The notes beneath the pieces were generated by a model. The model searched no databases and was not told the origin of the DNA. It saw only the letters and a list, made by a program, of their open reading frames with translations. Both the position numbers and the translations under genes were made by a program. A DNA stretch of 64,000 bases from Clostridia bacterium (lineage in GTDB: Bacteria; Bacillota; Clostridia; Oscillospirales; CAG-272), in assembly GCA_017456145.1 (NCBI GenBank), contig JAFTJZ010000068.1, positions 18,756 to 82,755 on the forward strand, read 5' to 3'. Below are positions 26,322 to 34,094 of the stretch, in pieces (within the stretch, counting starts at the first letter, position 1; each line of letters opens with the position of its first letter).

Positions 26322-27617
26322 ATGCCGCAGGATAAACGGATGGATGCGAGCGCAGGACGCACTGCCGCTGACGGTGAGAGCCGCGAGCGGAGCTCGTCGC
26401 ATTCTCTGCATCTCGGTCACAGCAGAACCCGAAGAGATCCCATCTTTGAGGAAAAGATCGATATGAGCGAGCAAAAGCAGCAGAGTGTCAAACCGCTGCG
26501 TTGCGGCAGCATTGATATGACCTTCCTTTTGATCGTACTGGGGCTGCTGCTGTTTGGTGTGATTATGGCGTACAGTGCCAGCTCGATCTACAGCGAGCAG
26601 TATGTCGGTGAGAGTACGTATTACATTAAAAGGCATCTGATGTTCATTATGCTTGCGTTGGCATTAACGATTCCCTTTGTGCTGCGGGCAAGACCGTGGT
26701 TTTGGCGCTTTTTCGCCATATGCGCCTACGGTGGGTCGATCCTTTTATTGGTCGCGGTCCTTTTCATCGGGCAAAGTGAGGGCGATGCACAGCGATGGAT
26801 CCAGGTGGGTCCCATTACCATTCAGCCCTCTGAAATCGCAAAAACTGCAGTGGTCATGACCATGGCGCTGCTGATGACCAAATACGAAAAGCAGATCATG
26901 TCTGATCATAAATTCGGTGGAAATTTCAAATACGGCGTTCTCGTTCCGGGTATGTGTATGGGGCTGATCGTTCTGCTGGTCGCCGCGGAGAGGCATATCT
27001 CGGGCGTTATGATCATCTGTATGATCGGTGCGGTGGTCATGCTGCTGGGTGGAACGCGGATGCGGTGGATCATGCTGCTGGGAGGCGCCGTGGTCGTCAT
27101 GGGTACGCTGCTTATCACCTTTTCCAGCTACGCCGATACCCGTATGGATATCTGGCTGCACATTGAGGATATGGATCCTTTGGGCGAGGCCTGGCAGACA
27201 TTGCAGGGACTTTACGCCATCGGCTCGGGGGGGCTGTTCGGTCTCGGACTTGGCAATAGCCGACAAAAATTCGGCTATGTTTCCCAGCCGCAAAACGACT
27301 TCATTTTTACCATCATCTGTGAAGAGCTTGGCTTTTTCGGTGCGGCAGCAGTGCTGATCCTCTTTGGACTTTTGCTCTGGCGCGGCTTTAAGATCGCGGC
27401 AGCGGCACCGGATAAATTCTGTGCGCTGACGGTCTACGGTCTGGTCTTTAAAACGGTGCTGCAGGCATTACTCAATATCGCCGTGGTCACCAACTCCATG
27501 CCAAACACAGGTATCTCCCTTCCGTTTTTCAGCTCGGGAGGAACTGCACTTGCCATCCAGATCTTTGAGATGGGGATCGTGCTTAACATTTCACGTTTTT
27601 CGCACGTCGATAAATAA
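26322..27617 (+). CDS. ftsW: SEDS-family peptidoglycan polymerase FtsW
   Basis: The 431-residue SEDS protein has ten predicted membrane segments and polymerises lipid II at the septum with the class B PBP. Markers are MAYSASSIYSEQY, QRWIQVGPITIQPSEIAK, LLVAAERHISG, GGLFGLGLGNSRQKFGY, PQNDFIFTIICEELGF and PFFSSGGTA. A hydrophilic N-terminal tail of about 60 residues is longer than usual. ATG 26322 has GGGGAGG six bases upstream; an in-frame ATG at 26463 with GAGGA would remove most of the tail. Gene position favours FtsW over SpoVE or RodA. Confidence 0.94.
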   Translation: MPQDKRMDASAGRTAADGESRERSSSHSLHLGHSRTRRDPIFEEKIDMSEQKQQSVKPLRCGSIDMTFLLIVLGLLLFGVIMAYSASSIYSEQYVGESTYYIKRHLMFIMLALALTIPFVLRARPWFWRFFAICAYGGSILLLVAVLFIGQSEGDAQRWIQVGPITIQPSEIAKTAVVMTMALLMTKYEKQIMSDHKFGGNFKYGVLVPGMCMGLIVLLVAAERHISGVMIICMIGAVVMLLGGTRMRWIMLLGGAVVVMGTLLITFSSYADTRMDIWLHIEDMDPLGEAWQTLQGLYAIGSGGLFGLGLGNSRQKFGYVSQPQNDFIFTIICEELGFFGAAAVLILFGLLLWRGFKIAAAAPDKFCALTVYGLVFKTVLQALLNIAVVTNSMPNTGISLPFFSSGGTALAIQIFEMGIVLNISRFSHVDK

Positions 27618-27639
27618 TACCGACAGAAAGGAAAAAAGT

Positions 27640-28818
27640 ATGCTCCGAGTTCTCATGACGGGCGGCGGCTCGGGTGGGCACGTCAATCCTGCCATTGCCA
27701 TCGCCGATACCATCCGATTAAATTGTCCCGATGCCAAGATCGCCTTTGTCGGAACGGAAACGGGGAAGGAAAACGATCTTGTTCCGCGTGCGGGGTATCC
27801 TTTGTATTACGTTGACAGTATGGGGCTGCAGCGCTCGCTCACCCCTTCCAACATCAAGGCGGCTTTTTTAGCCGTCACCTCACCTCATTCCAAAAAGACG
27901 TTGGATATACTGGATGAATTTCAGCCGGATCTGGTGGTAGGAACGGGGGGCTACGTCTGCTGGCCCTTGATCCGTGCTGCAGCAAGACGAAAAATTCCTA
28001 CAGTGCTGCACGAATCCAATTGTTATGCGGGTCTTACCGTACGTATGCTGCAGAGCTCGGTCAGCCGCTTACTGCTCAATTTTGAGGAGACGGTGCAGCA
28101 GCTCCACGCCAAGAAAAAATGCTGCGTTGTTGGAAATCCGCTGCTTGGCGGATTTGGTGCACTGCCGCAGAATGTGGCAAGAGAAAAGCTCGGCCTTGCT
28201 GCGGGAGAGCAGATGGTTCTGTTTTGTGCGGGGAGTCTGGGTTCGCAAACGGTCAACCACGCCGTGTTGGAATTTCTGCGGTGTACGGCGGCAAAGCGCC
28301 CGCAGGTACGCTTTGTGTTAGCAACGGGAAAGAGGCATTACAAAAACTGTTTGGCCATGGCGCAGGAAATCGGACTTGATGAGCTGCCCAACGTACAGCT
28401 CAAGGATTATATCTACGATATGCCCGTGCAGATGTCTGCAGCGGACGTGGTTGTCTCCCGCGCCGGTGCTATGACGTTGTCCGAGCTTGCCATGATGGGC
28501 AAGGCGTGTGTCATTATCCCCTCGCCCTACGTCGCGGATGATCATCAACTGAAAAACGCACAAGCACTTGCCAATCGCGGTGCGGCTCTGCTGGTCGAGG
28601 AAAAGGATTTTGCCAAGAACAGCCTGCAGTATGCCATTCTCTCGCTGCTGGACGATCGTGATCTTTCGGATAATCTACGGCGGGAAATCGGCAATTTTGC
28701 CACACCGGATGCCAATCGCGTCATCTACGATATTCTGATGTCACTGGTCAAAGAGGACAGGGAGCGCAAGGCAAACGCCGGGCGCGGACGCCGCAAAAAC
28801 GGTGATCGTCATGCATGA
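27640..28818 (+). CDS. murG: UDP-GlcNAc:lipid I N-acetylglucosaminyltransferase
   Basis: The 392-residue GT-B enzyme adds GlcNAc to lipid I, forming lipid II on the inner face of the membrane. It shows MTGGGSGGHVNPAIAIAD at the N-terminus, VVGTGGYVCWPLI, LHESNCYAGLT, and the C-terminal SRAGAMTLSELAMMGKACV with IPSPYVADDHQLKNA. ATG 27640 follows AGAAAGGAAA. Its end overlaps the start of ftsQ. Confidence 0.97.
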   Translation: MLRVLMTGGGSGGHVNPAIAIADTIRLNCPDAKIAFVGTETGKENDLVPRAGYPLYYVDSMGLQRSLTPSNIKAAFLAVTSPHSKKTLDILDEFQPDLVVGTGGYVCWPLIRAAARRKIPTVLHESNCYAGLTVRMLQSSVSRLLLNFEETVQQLHAKKKCCVVGNPLLGGFGALPQNVAREKLGLAAGEQMVLFCAGSLGSQTVNHAVLEFLRCTAAKRPQVRFVLATGKRHYKNCLAMAQEIGLDELPNVQLKDYIYDMPVQMSAADVVVSRAGAMTLSELAMMGKACVIIPSPYVADDHQLKNAQALANRGAALLVEEKDFAKNSLQYAILSLLDDRDLSDNLRREIGNFATPDANRVIYDILMSLVKEDRERKANAGRGRRKNGDRHA

Positions 28819-29737
28819 TACCGCTCGTGAGATCGCTGCTGCGACACTTTCAAAAAAAGCATACGACCGCCGTATGCGGCGACTGCAGAGGATACGGTTG
28901 ATTCGTGCGGTGGTGTTGATTTGTTTCTTCCTGAGCGTGCTTTTGCTGATGGCATCCATACAGGTCAACCGTATCAAGATCGAGAGTGTTGTGTTTGATG
29001 GCAACCTGCATTACAGCGATGATGCGCTCAAAGAGGCACTGACACTTCAGGTTGGTGATAAAATGTATCGTTTTGACACGCAGACAGTGGCGGATGCCCT
29101 GCTTGCTGCGTGTCCATATTTGCAGACTGCGCAGATTCAGACATCACTTTCGGGGACGCTGCGCGTTCATGTCAGCGAGCGGACGGCACTCTGGGCACTA
29201 CAATACACGGATGCACAGGGACAAGCCGCTTATGTTCTGCTTGACGGGGAGCTGTTTGCGCTGGAATATACGAAAAGTGCTGCGGAATCCTGCGTGGTGG
29301 TGGTCGGAGGAATCGCACTGCCTGCGGTAGGAGAAACATTGACCGAGGCGGCAAAGCGAGCCGAGCGGGAATACGCTGCATGGCTGGAGGCACAGGAGGC
29401 GGAGGATACCCACACGGTTCCTTCGTATCTCGCTGCGGCGGACAAGCTGGGCTCGATGCTATACACCCTGCGGGATAGCTACGAGGACATGGCAGCCGCG
29501 GATGCTCCGACACTCCTGTCTCTGACACAGGATTTTGATAAAACAATGACGCTGCGGGATGGCACCATTTATCTGCTCGGCGGTGCGGAGCAGTTGAGCC
29601 GGCAGATCGCATATGCCAAGGCTGCGGTGGAAAAATATCGCCGAGAAGGTGCGACCCCATCCATCAACAGCCCACTTGAGGTGGACTTGAGAGATCTTTC
29701 GCGGGTTTTTGTCCGCCAAATCCCCTCCATTGAATGA
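28811..29737 (+). CDS. ftsQ: Cell division protein FtsQ/DivIB
   Basis: The 308-residue protein has a basic N-terminal segment, one membrane helix (about 33-51) and an extracellular POTRA-like domain beginning at IKIESVVFDGNLHYS, followed by a beta domain with RVHVSERTALWALQY. It links FtsL and FtsB/DivIC in the divisome. A stretch at about 180-230 rich in Ala and acidic residues is an insertion. ATG 28811 overlaps murG by 8 bp; GTG 28802 in the same frame is an alternative. Confidence 0.9.
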   Translation: MHDTAREIAAATLSKKAYDRRMRRLQRIRLIRAVVLICFFLSVLLLMASIQVNRIKIESVVFDGNLHYSDDALKEALTLQVGDKMYRFDTQTVADALLAACPYLQTAQIQTSLSGTLRVHVSERTALWALQYTDAQGQAAYVLLDGELFALEYTKSAAESCVVVVGGIALPAVGETLTEAAKRAEREYAAWLEAQEAEDTHTVPSYLAAADKLGSMLYTLRDSYEDMAAADAPTLLSLTQDFDKTMTLRDGTIYLLGGAEQLSRQIAYAKAAVEKYRREGATPSINSPLEVDLRDLSRVFVRQIPSIE

Positions 29738-29794
29738 AAAAATGACGGATTTTGAAGTTTTTGAACTTTTTTTCAACTTTTTTTCAAAAACCTA

Positions 29795-29823
29795 TTGCAA
29801 AATCTCAAAAAATTTAGTACAAT
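29795..29823 (+). promoter_or_regulatory. Sigma-A promoter for ftsZ
   Basis: TTGCAA, 17-base spacer, TACAAT in the AT-rich gap after ftsQ, 97 bp before ATG 29920. It would allow ftsZ to be expressed separately from the upstream wall genes. Confidence 0.8.
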
Positions 29824-29919
29824 ATAAGGGAGAATATATTCATGTACGAAAAAGGGTGTTTTTTCGCGCTCTTTTTCGGACGGATACAGAAAATAACTCT
29901 TTGGAGGAGGTTTATTCAC

Positions 29920-31098
29920 ATGACGTTTGAACACGACGAGTGCAACGACAGCGGCGTTAGCATAAAGGTAATCGGTGTCGGTGGCGGCGGTAACAACGCG
30001 GTCAACCGCATGATCTCTACCAACATTTGCGGCGTTGAATTCGTTGCCATCAACACAGACAGACAAGCTATCCGCAGAAGCGATGCTGCAACCCAGCTGA
30101 TCATCGGTGAGAAGATCACCAAGGGCTTTGGCGCAGGCTCCAATCCCGAGATCGGTCAGTCCGCAGCAGAGGAATCGTTGGACGAGCTGAAGAAACTGCT
30201 GCAGGATACCGACATGGTATTTGTCACCGCAGGTATGGGTGGCGGTACCGGTACGGGTGCAGCTCCCGTTGTTGCTCGCGTAGCACAGGAGATGGGAATT
30301 TTGACCGTTGGTATCGTTACCAAGCCCTTCGCTTTCGAGGGTGCAAAGCGCGCACAGCAGGCAGAGCGCGGTATTGCCGAGCTCAGCAAGTACGTGGACT
30401 CTCTTCTGGTTATCCCCAATGAAAAACTTAAGCAGGTTTCGGAAACCCGTATCACGCTGGCGAACGCATTTGAGGTTGCAGACGATGTTTTGCGTCGCGG
30501 CGTACAGTCCATTTCCGATCTGATCAATGTGCCCGGCTTTATCAACTTGGACTTTGCTGACGTTACATCCGTAATGAAGGACGCAGGCTATGCACACATG
30601 GGCGTTGGTTCTGCTACCGGTAAGGATAAGGCAGAGGCAGCAGCGCGTGCTGCCATCTTCAGTCCGCTGCTTGAGAGCTCCATCTCGGGTGCACGCGGTA
30701 TTCTGATCAATATTTCCGTATCTCCCGACGTCGGTCTGGAGGAGGTCAATCAGGCATCCAGCATGATCGCAGAGGAAGCCAGCCCCGACGCAAGCATTAT
30801 CTGGGGTGTTGCATTTGATCCCGAGCTTGACGACGAGATGAAGATCACCATCATTGCCACCGGCTTTGCTGATTTCAAGGGCGAGACGGCTCCCCAGACC
30901 ACGCTCAAGAGTGAGGTCAAGAAGGAGACGGCAGAGGTGAAGACTGCTCCCAAGGCAGGTGTAAAGCCTCCTGTTACCAAGAAGGCACCTGTTTCTCCCG
31001 CGCCCGCTCCTGCTGCAGCAGCAGAGGTCGTAGAAGATCTGGACGACGACGATATCATGTCGCTGTTCGGGGGAGGCGCCACCAAAAGCAACGGCTGA
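29920..31098 (+). CDS. ftsZ: Cell division GTPase FtsZ
   Basis: As read, 392 residues. The tubulin-like GTPase forms the division ring. It shows IKVIGVGGGGNNAVNRM, the tubulin signature GGGTGTGAAPV, the NLDFADV segment and the T7-loop region, then a Lys/Pro/Ala linker and an acidic DDDDIMSLFGG end that only loosely resembles the usual DIPxFL peptide. ATG 29920 has GGAGGAGG upstream. The frame closes at 31098, but the +1 frame is open and coding-like for 93 more codons after a G5 run at 31069-31073. One G fewer would give a 477-residue protein. Confidence 0.96.
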   Translation: MTFEHDECNDSGVSIKVIGVGGGGNNAVNRMISTNICGVEFVAINTDRQAIRRSDAATQLIIGEKITKGFGAGSNPEIGQSAAEESLDELKKLLQDTDMVFVTAGMGGGTGTGAAPVVARVAQEMGILTVGIVTKPFAFEGAKRAQQAERGIAELSKYVDSLLVIPNEKLKQVSETRITLANAFEVADDVLRRGVQSISDLINVPGFINLDFADVTSVMKDAGYAHMGVGSATGKDKAEAAARAAIFSPLLESSISGARGILINISVSPDVGLEEVNQASSMIAEEASPDASIIWGVAFDPELDDEMKITIIATGFADFKGETAPQTTLKSEVKKETAEVKTAPKAGVKPPVTKKAPVSPAPAPAAAAEVVEDLDDDDIMSLFGGGATKSNG

Positions 31099-31354
31099 AA
31101 CGCATGAGAATGACCCCAAGTCGGGTCGCAGGGCTGCTGATGCTGAACTGACCGAGGAAGAGCTCCGTGCATACGGTGTGTCCTCCGGGAGTGCGTCTGC
31201 GCAGAAGAAAAGCTCGGCGTTTGCTGAGAAAAGCTCGGCGTTCGCCGAGAAGAAGAACTCGGCGTTTTGGTCCAAAGCGGCAATGCGTATTCTGACGGAC
31301 AGACAGCCCGAGGAGGCGTTTCTTGCCGAGGATGACGATGCCTTTGACGCATGA
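31073..31354 (+). other. Coding-like +1-frame extension of ftsZ
   Basis: The frame one base ahead of ftsZ runs 93 codons from 31073 to TGA at 31352-31354. It has no ATG near its beginning and a stop at 31030 just upstream, so it is not an ordinary separate gene. Codon choice and composition look coding: ELTEEELRAYGV, three SSAF/NSAF units, AAMRILTDRQPEEAF and an acidic end. It would join FtsZ after residue 384 if one G of the G5 run were absent or skipped. The intergenic repeat that elsewhere directly follows stop codons begins 27 nt after this stop. Assembly error, recent mutation or slippage are all possible. Confidence 0.6.
31208..31270 (+). repeat. 21-bp tandem repeat in the ftsZ extension
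   Basis: Three 21-bp units, the third diverged. In the extension frame they encode KSSAFAE, KSSAFAE and KKNSAFW. The second unit contains the palindrome CTCGGCGttCGCCGAG. Period and frame are multiples of three, which supports a coding tract. Confidence 0.8.
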
Positions 31355-31380
31355 TGAGGCGCGTGATCAAAATAATAAAT

Positions 31381-31557
31381 ACGGGGCTGCGTTATTGACG
31401 CAGCCCTTATGCAAAGAAGCCACGGTAGGCTTTTTTGCTGCGCGGAATTTGCGTTTTATGCCCGCAAAGCAGGCATAAATTGCGGTATTTAGCCGCAAAG
31501 CAAAAACAGCGGGGTGAGTTTCAAATGCATTTTTGCATTTGACTCACCTCTTTTTTT
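31381..31557 (+). repeat. Structured intergenic repeat, copy 2
   Basis: This 177-bp element aligns end to end with 484-657. It has the GGGCTGCGT/ACGCAGCCC hairpin, a TTTATGCC/GGCATAAA stem, TTGCGG/CCGCAA, and a 3' GGTGAGT/ACTCACC hairpin with a T run. The 3' stem differs from copy 1 by a paired change (G-C here, T-A there). It lies just after the stop of the ftsZ extension. Confidence 0.8.
31511..31557 (+). terminator. Terminator at the end of repeat copy 2
   Basis: GGTGAGT pairs with ACTCACC, extended by CAAATGC/GCATTTG, followed by seven T residues. It would end the dcw/ftsZ transcript. Confidence 0.75.
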
Positions 31558-31585
31558 ATGTAAAGTGCTTTTGCATAGATTGTGA

Positions 31586-31684
31586 ATGCTTGAGAAATAC
31601 TATGTGGCAGATGATGTTGAAAATCCTGAATTGGTAGAATATGCGTTTGAAAAGCGGATCGTTTTTCAGACGGAAGCTTTGTGA
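31586..31684 (+). CDS. Possible 32-residue leader or remnant reading frame
   Basis: ATG 31586 opens a 32-codon frame (starting MLEKYYVADDV, ending VFQTEAL) that closes at 31684, overlapping by one frame step a GTG at 31681 that leads in frame into the phosphorylase. No clear ribosome site precedes it. It could be a decayed gene joined to the phosphorylase by a frameshift, or chance. I do not recognise it. Confidence 0.25.
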   Translation: MLEKYYVADDVENPELVEYAFEKRIVFQTEAL

Positions 31685-31761
31685 CCGCATATCGCAGGGG
31701 AGAATTTGCCGCTGATAAGCGCACAAGACTTCTTAGATTCATAGAAAGGCATGGTTATAAT

Positions 31762-34089
31762 ATGAGCATTGATTTTCGTTTGGACGATCTCTGCCGAAAG
31801 AGATACGGTTTGCCGCTGTCTGATTGCAGTGACAGACAGATTTATGAATTACTTGTTGACATGGTGCGTAGATTGTGCGCACAGCAAAGGACCACCTTGG
31901 CGCAAGCGACACCGAGGCGGCGGTTGTACTATTTGTGCGCGGAATTTTTATTGGGCAGATTGCTTACCGACCATATGATCCACCTCGGTATTTATGAGCA
32001 GGTGAGGGAACAGCTATATGCGGCGGGGCGATCTCCCGAGCTGATTGAGGCACAGGAGCACGAGCCTTCGCTCGGGAACGGTGGGCTTGGCCGTCTTGCT
32101 GCTTGCTTTTTGGATAGCATTGCGACCTTGGGATTGCCGGGAGACGGCGTGGGGCTCTTGTATCGATTTGGGCTGTTTCGCCAGAAATTTTCGGATCTGC
32201 AGCAATGCGAGCTGCCGGATCCTTGGGTAGAAGACGCGACGCTGTTTCGCAAGACCGATTTTTCTTTGACGGTGCACTGCATGGGACAAGCACTGACAGC
32301 ACGTATGGTCGATATGGATATCCTTGGCGACGGGATGTGTATGAATACTCTGCATCTGTTTGAGCCCGAGAGCACTGACGAGGGCGAGATCGGCACGCAG
32401 CAGGGCATATCCTTTGATATGCACGATATTTCTCATAACCTGACGTTGTTTCTTTATCCAGATGACAGCACTCCCGAGGGACGACGGCTGCGATTGTGCC
32501 AGCAGTTCTTTCTCGCCAGCTGCGCAGCCAGACTGATCCTGGACGATTGCCGTAAGCGTGGATGGGCAGTCGGGCATGCTGCACTTTCAGACTACGCGGT
32601 CATTCAGATCAATGACACCCATCCGGCACTGATCATTCCCGTTTTGATCCGAGCCTTGTGTGAGGAGGGGATCAATGAAGAGGATGCTATCCGTCAGGTG
32701 GAAAACTCCTGTGCTTACACCAACCACACCGTCATGAGCGAGGCTCTTGAAATGTGGCAGCTGCAAGATGTGGAGACCGTTGCCCCTGCCTTGATGCCTC
32801 TGCTCGGTCGCATGAATGAAATGGCTCGGCAAAGAGCGCAGGCAGGTGGCGTGAATGCGGAGCGGGTCGCTTTATTTTGCGATGGAAAGCTTGCCATGGC
32901 GCATCTGGCGGTGCATTTTTCCAAGCACGTCAACGGTGTGGCAGCATTGCATACGGCATTGCTGAAAACGCGGGTGCTTGCAGATTTTTATCAACTCTAT
33001 CCAGATCGCTTTTCCAACAAGACCAATGGTATTACGCACCGCCGCTGGCTGCTCGCCTGTAACCGTCCGTTGACACGCTGGATCGCACGACGGATCGGAG
33101 AGGATTTCAAAAAAGATGCGACGCATCTGGAAAAATTAGAGGCGTATATTGATGATACGGCCGCTCTTGGCGAGCTGCTCCTGATCAAGAAACAGAACAA
33201 GGAACGACTTTGTGCTTATCTTGCCCGTACGCGCGGGATTCCATTGCTCTGTGACGGTGTGTTTGATGTTCAGATCAAGCGCTTGCATGAATATAAGCGG
33301 CAGCAGCTCTCGGCACTGTATCTGATCGACAAGCTGCTGTCATTGAGGGAGGGAGAGCGTCTTTCGGTACCGTTGGTATCCATCTTCGGTGCAAAGGCCG
33401 CCCCCTCGTATGAGCTGGCGAAGGATATCTTGCATCTTCTGCTTTGCCTTGAGGTGCTTGTCAGCAAGGATGCCGCCTGTCGCGATCAGCTGCAGGTCGT
33501 TGTAGTTGAAAATTATAACGTCAGTGCGGCGGAATACCTGATGCCTGCTGCCGAAATCTCGGAGCAGATCTCACTTGCCTCCAAGGAGGCGAGCGGAACG
33601 GGGAACATGAAGATGATGATGAACGGCGCACTGACTTTGGGGACGGCAGACGGCGCGAACATCGAGATCATGCAGCGCGTGGGGAAGGAAAATATGTATC
33701 TGTTCGGGCTGTCGGGTGAGGAGGTGGTGGCGCTGGAGAGCAGCGGCACCTATCATCCTCAAAGCTATTATGATAAGGATGAACGCCTTCGCCGTGCGGT
33801 GGACTATATTGTGAGTGAGGAGCTGTGTGCCGTGGGCAATCGTGAGCGCTTGACGCGGCTGCATGATGCGCTGCTGTATTACGATCGTTTTATGACCCTT
33901 GCGGATTTTATGTCGTATCGCGCTTGTCGTGATCGCGCGCTGCAGGAGTACTCGGATCGGGAAAATTGGGCAAAGAAGATGCTGATCAATATCAGCCGCT
34001 CGGGCTATTTTTCCGCCGATCGGACGATATTGGAATATAATCGTGACATTTGGCATTTGCAAAGCGGTGCACAGAGGAAGGGAGAGTGA
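31762..34089 (+). CDS. glgP: Glycogen/maltodextrin phosphorylase
   Basis: The 775-residue GT35 enzyme phosphorolyses alpha-1,4-glucans to glucose 1-phosphate. The pyridoxal phosphate site is EASGTGNMKMMMNGALTLGT with Lys617, followed by ADGANIEI. Other markers are EPSLGNGGLGRLAACFLDS, NDTHPAL and KTNGITHRRWL. ATG 31762 follows GAAAGG; a GTG at 31681 in frame would add 27 residues (TAYRRGEFAAD...) that do not look like the family N-terminus. It heads a cluster with a PTS transporter and malQ, so maltodextrins from imported sugars are a plausible substrate; pgm at 48.7 kb would process the product. Confidence 0.96.
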   Translation: MSIDFRLDDLCRKRYGLPLSDCSDRQIYELLVDMVRRLCAQQRTTLAQATPRRRLYYLCAEFLLGRLLTDHMIHLGIYEQVREQLYAAGRSPELIEAQEHEPSLGNGGLGRLAACFLDSIATLGLPGDGVGLLYRFGLFRQKFSDLQQCELPDPWVEDATLFRKTDFSLTVHCMGQALTARMVDMDILGDGMCMNTLHLFEPESTDEGEIGTQQGISFDMHDISHNLTLFLYPDDSTPEGRRLRLCQQFFLASCAARLILDDCRKRGWAVGHAALSDYAVIQINDTHPALIIPVLIRALCEEGINEEDAIRQVENSCAYTNHTVMSEALEMWQLQDVETVAPALMPLLGRMNEMARQRAQAGGVNAERVALFCDGKLAMAHLAVHFSKHVNGVAALHTALLKTRVLADFYQLYPDRFSNKTNGITHRRWLLACNRPLTRWIARRIGEDFKKDATHLEKLEAYIDDTAALGELLLIKKQNKERLCAYLARTRGIPLLCDGVFDVQIKRLHEYKRQQLSALYLIDKLLSLREGERLSVPLVSIFGAKAAPSYELAKDILHLLLCLEVLVSKDAACRDQLQVVVVENYNVSAAEYLMPAAEISEQISLASKEASGTGNMKMMMNGALTLGTADGANIEIMQRVGKENMYLFGLSGEEVVALESSGTYHPQSYYDKDERLRRAVDYIVSEELCAVGNRERLTRLHDALLYYDRFMTLADFMSYRACRDRALQEYSDRENWAKKMLINISRSGYFSADRTILEYNRDIWHLQSGAQRKGE

Positions 34090-34094
34090 ACCGA

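Noticed and set aside
29773-31275. A 500-codon open frame on the minus strand opposite ftsZ
   Set aside because: Composition is Cys/Gly-rich and family-free, and it lies across a certain gene; it results from codon usage of ftsZ.
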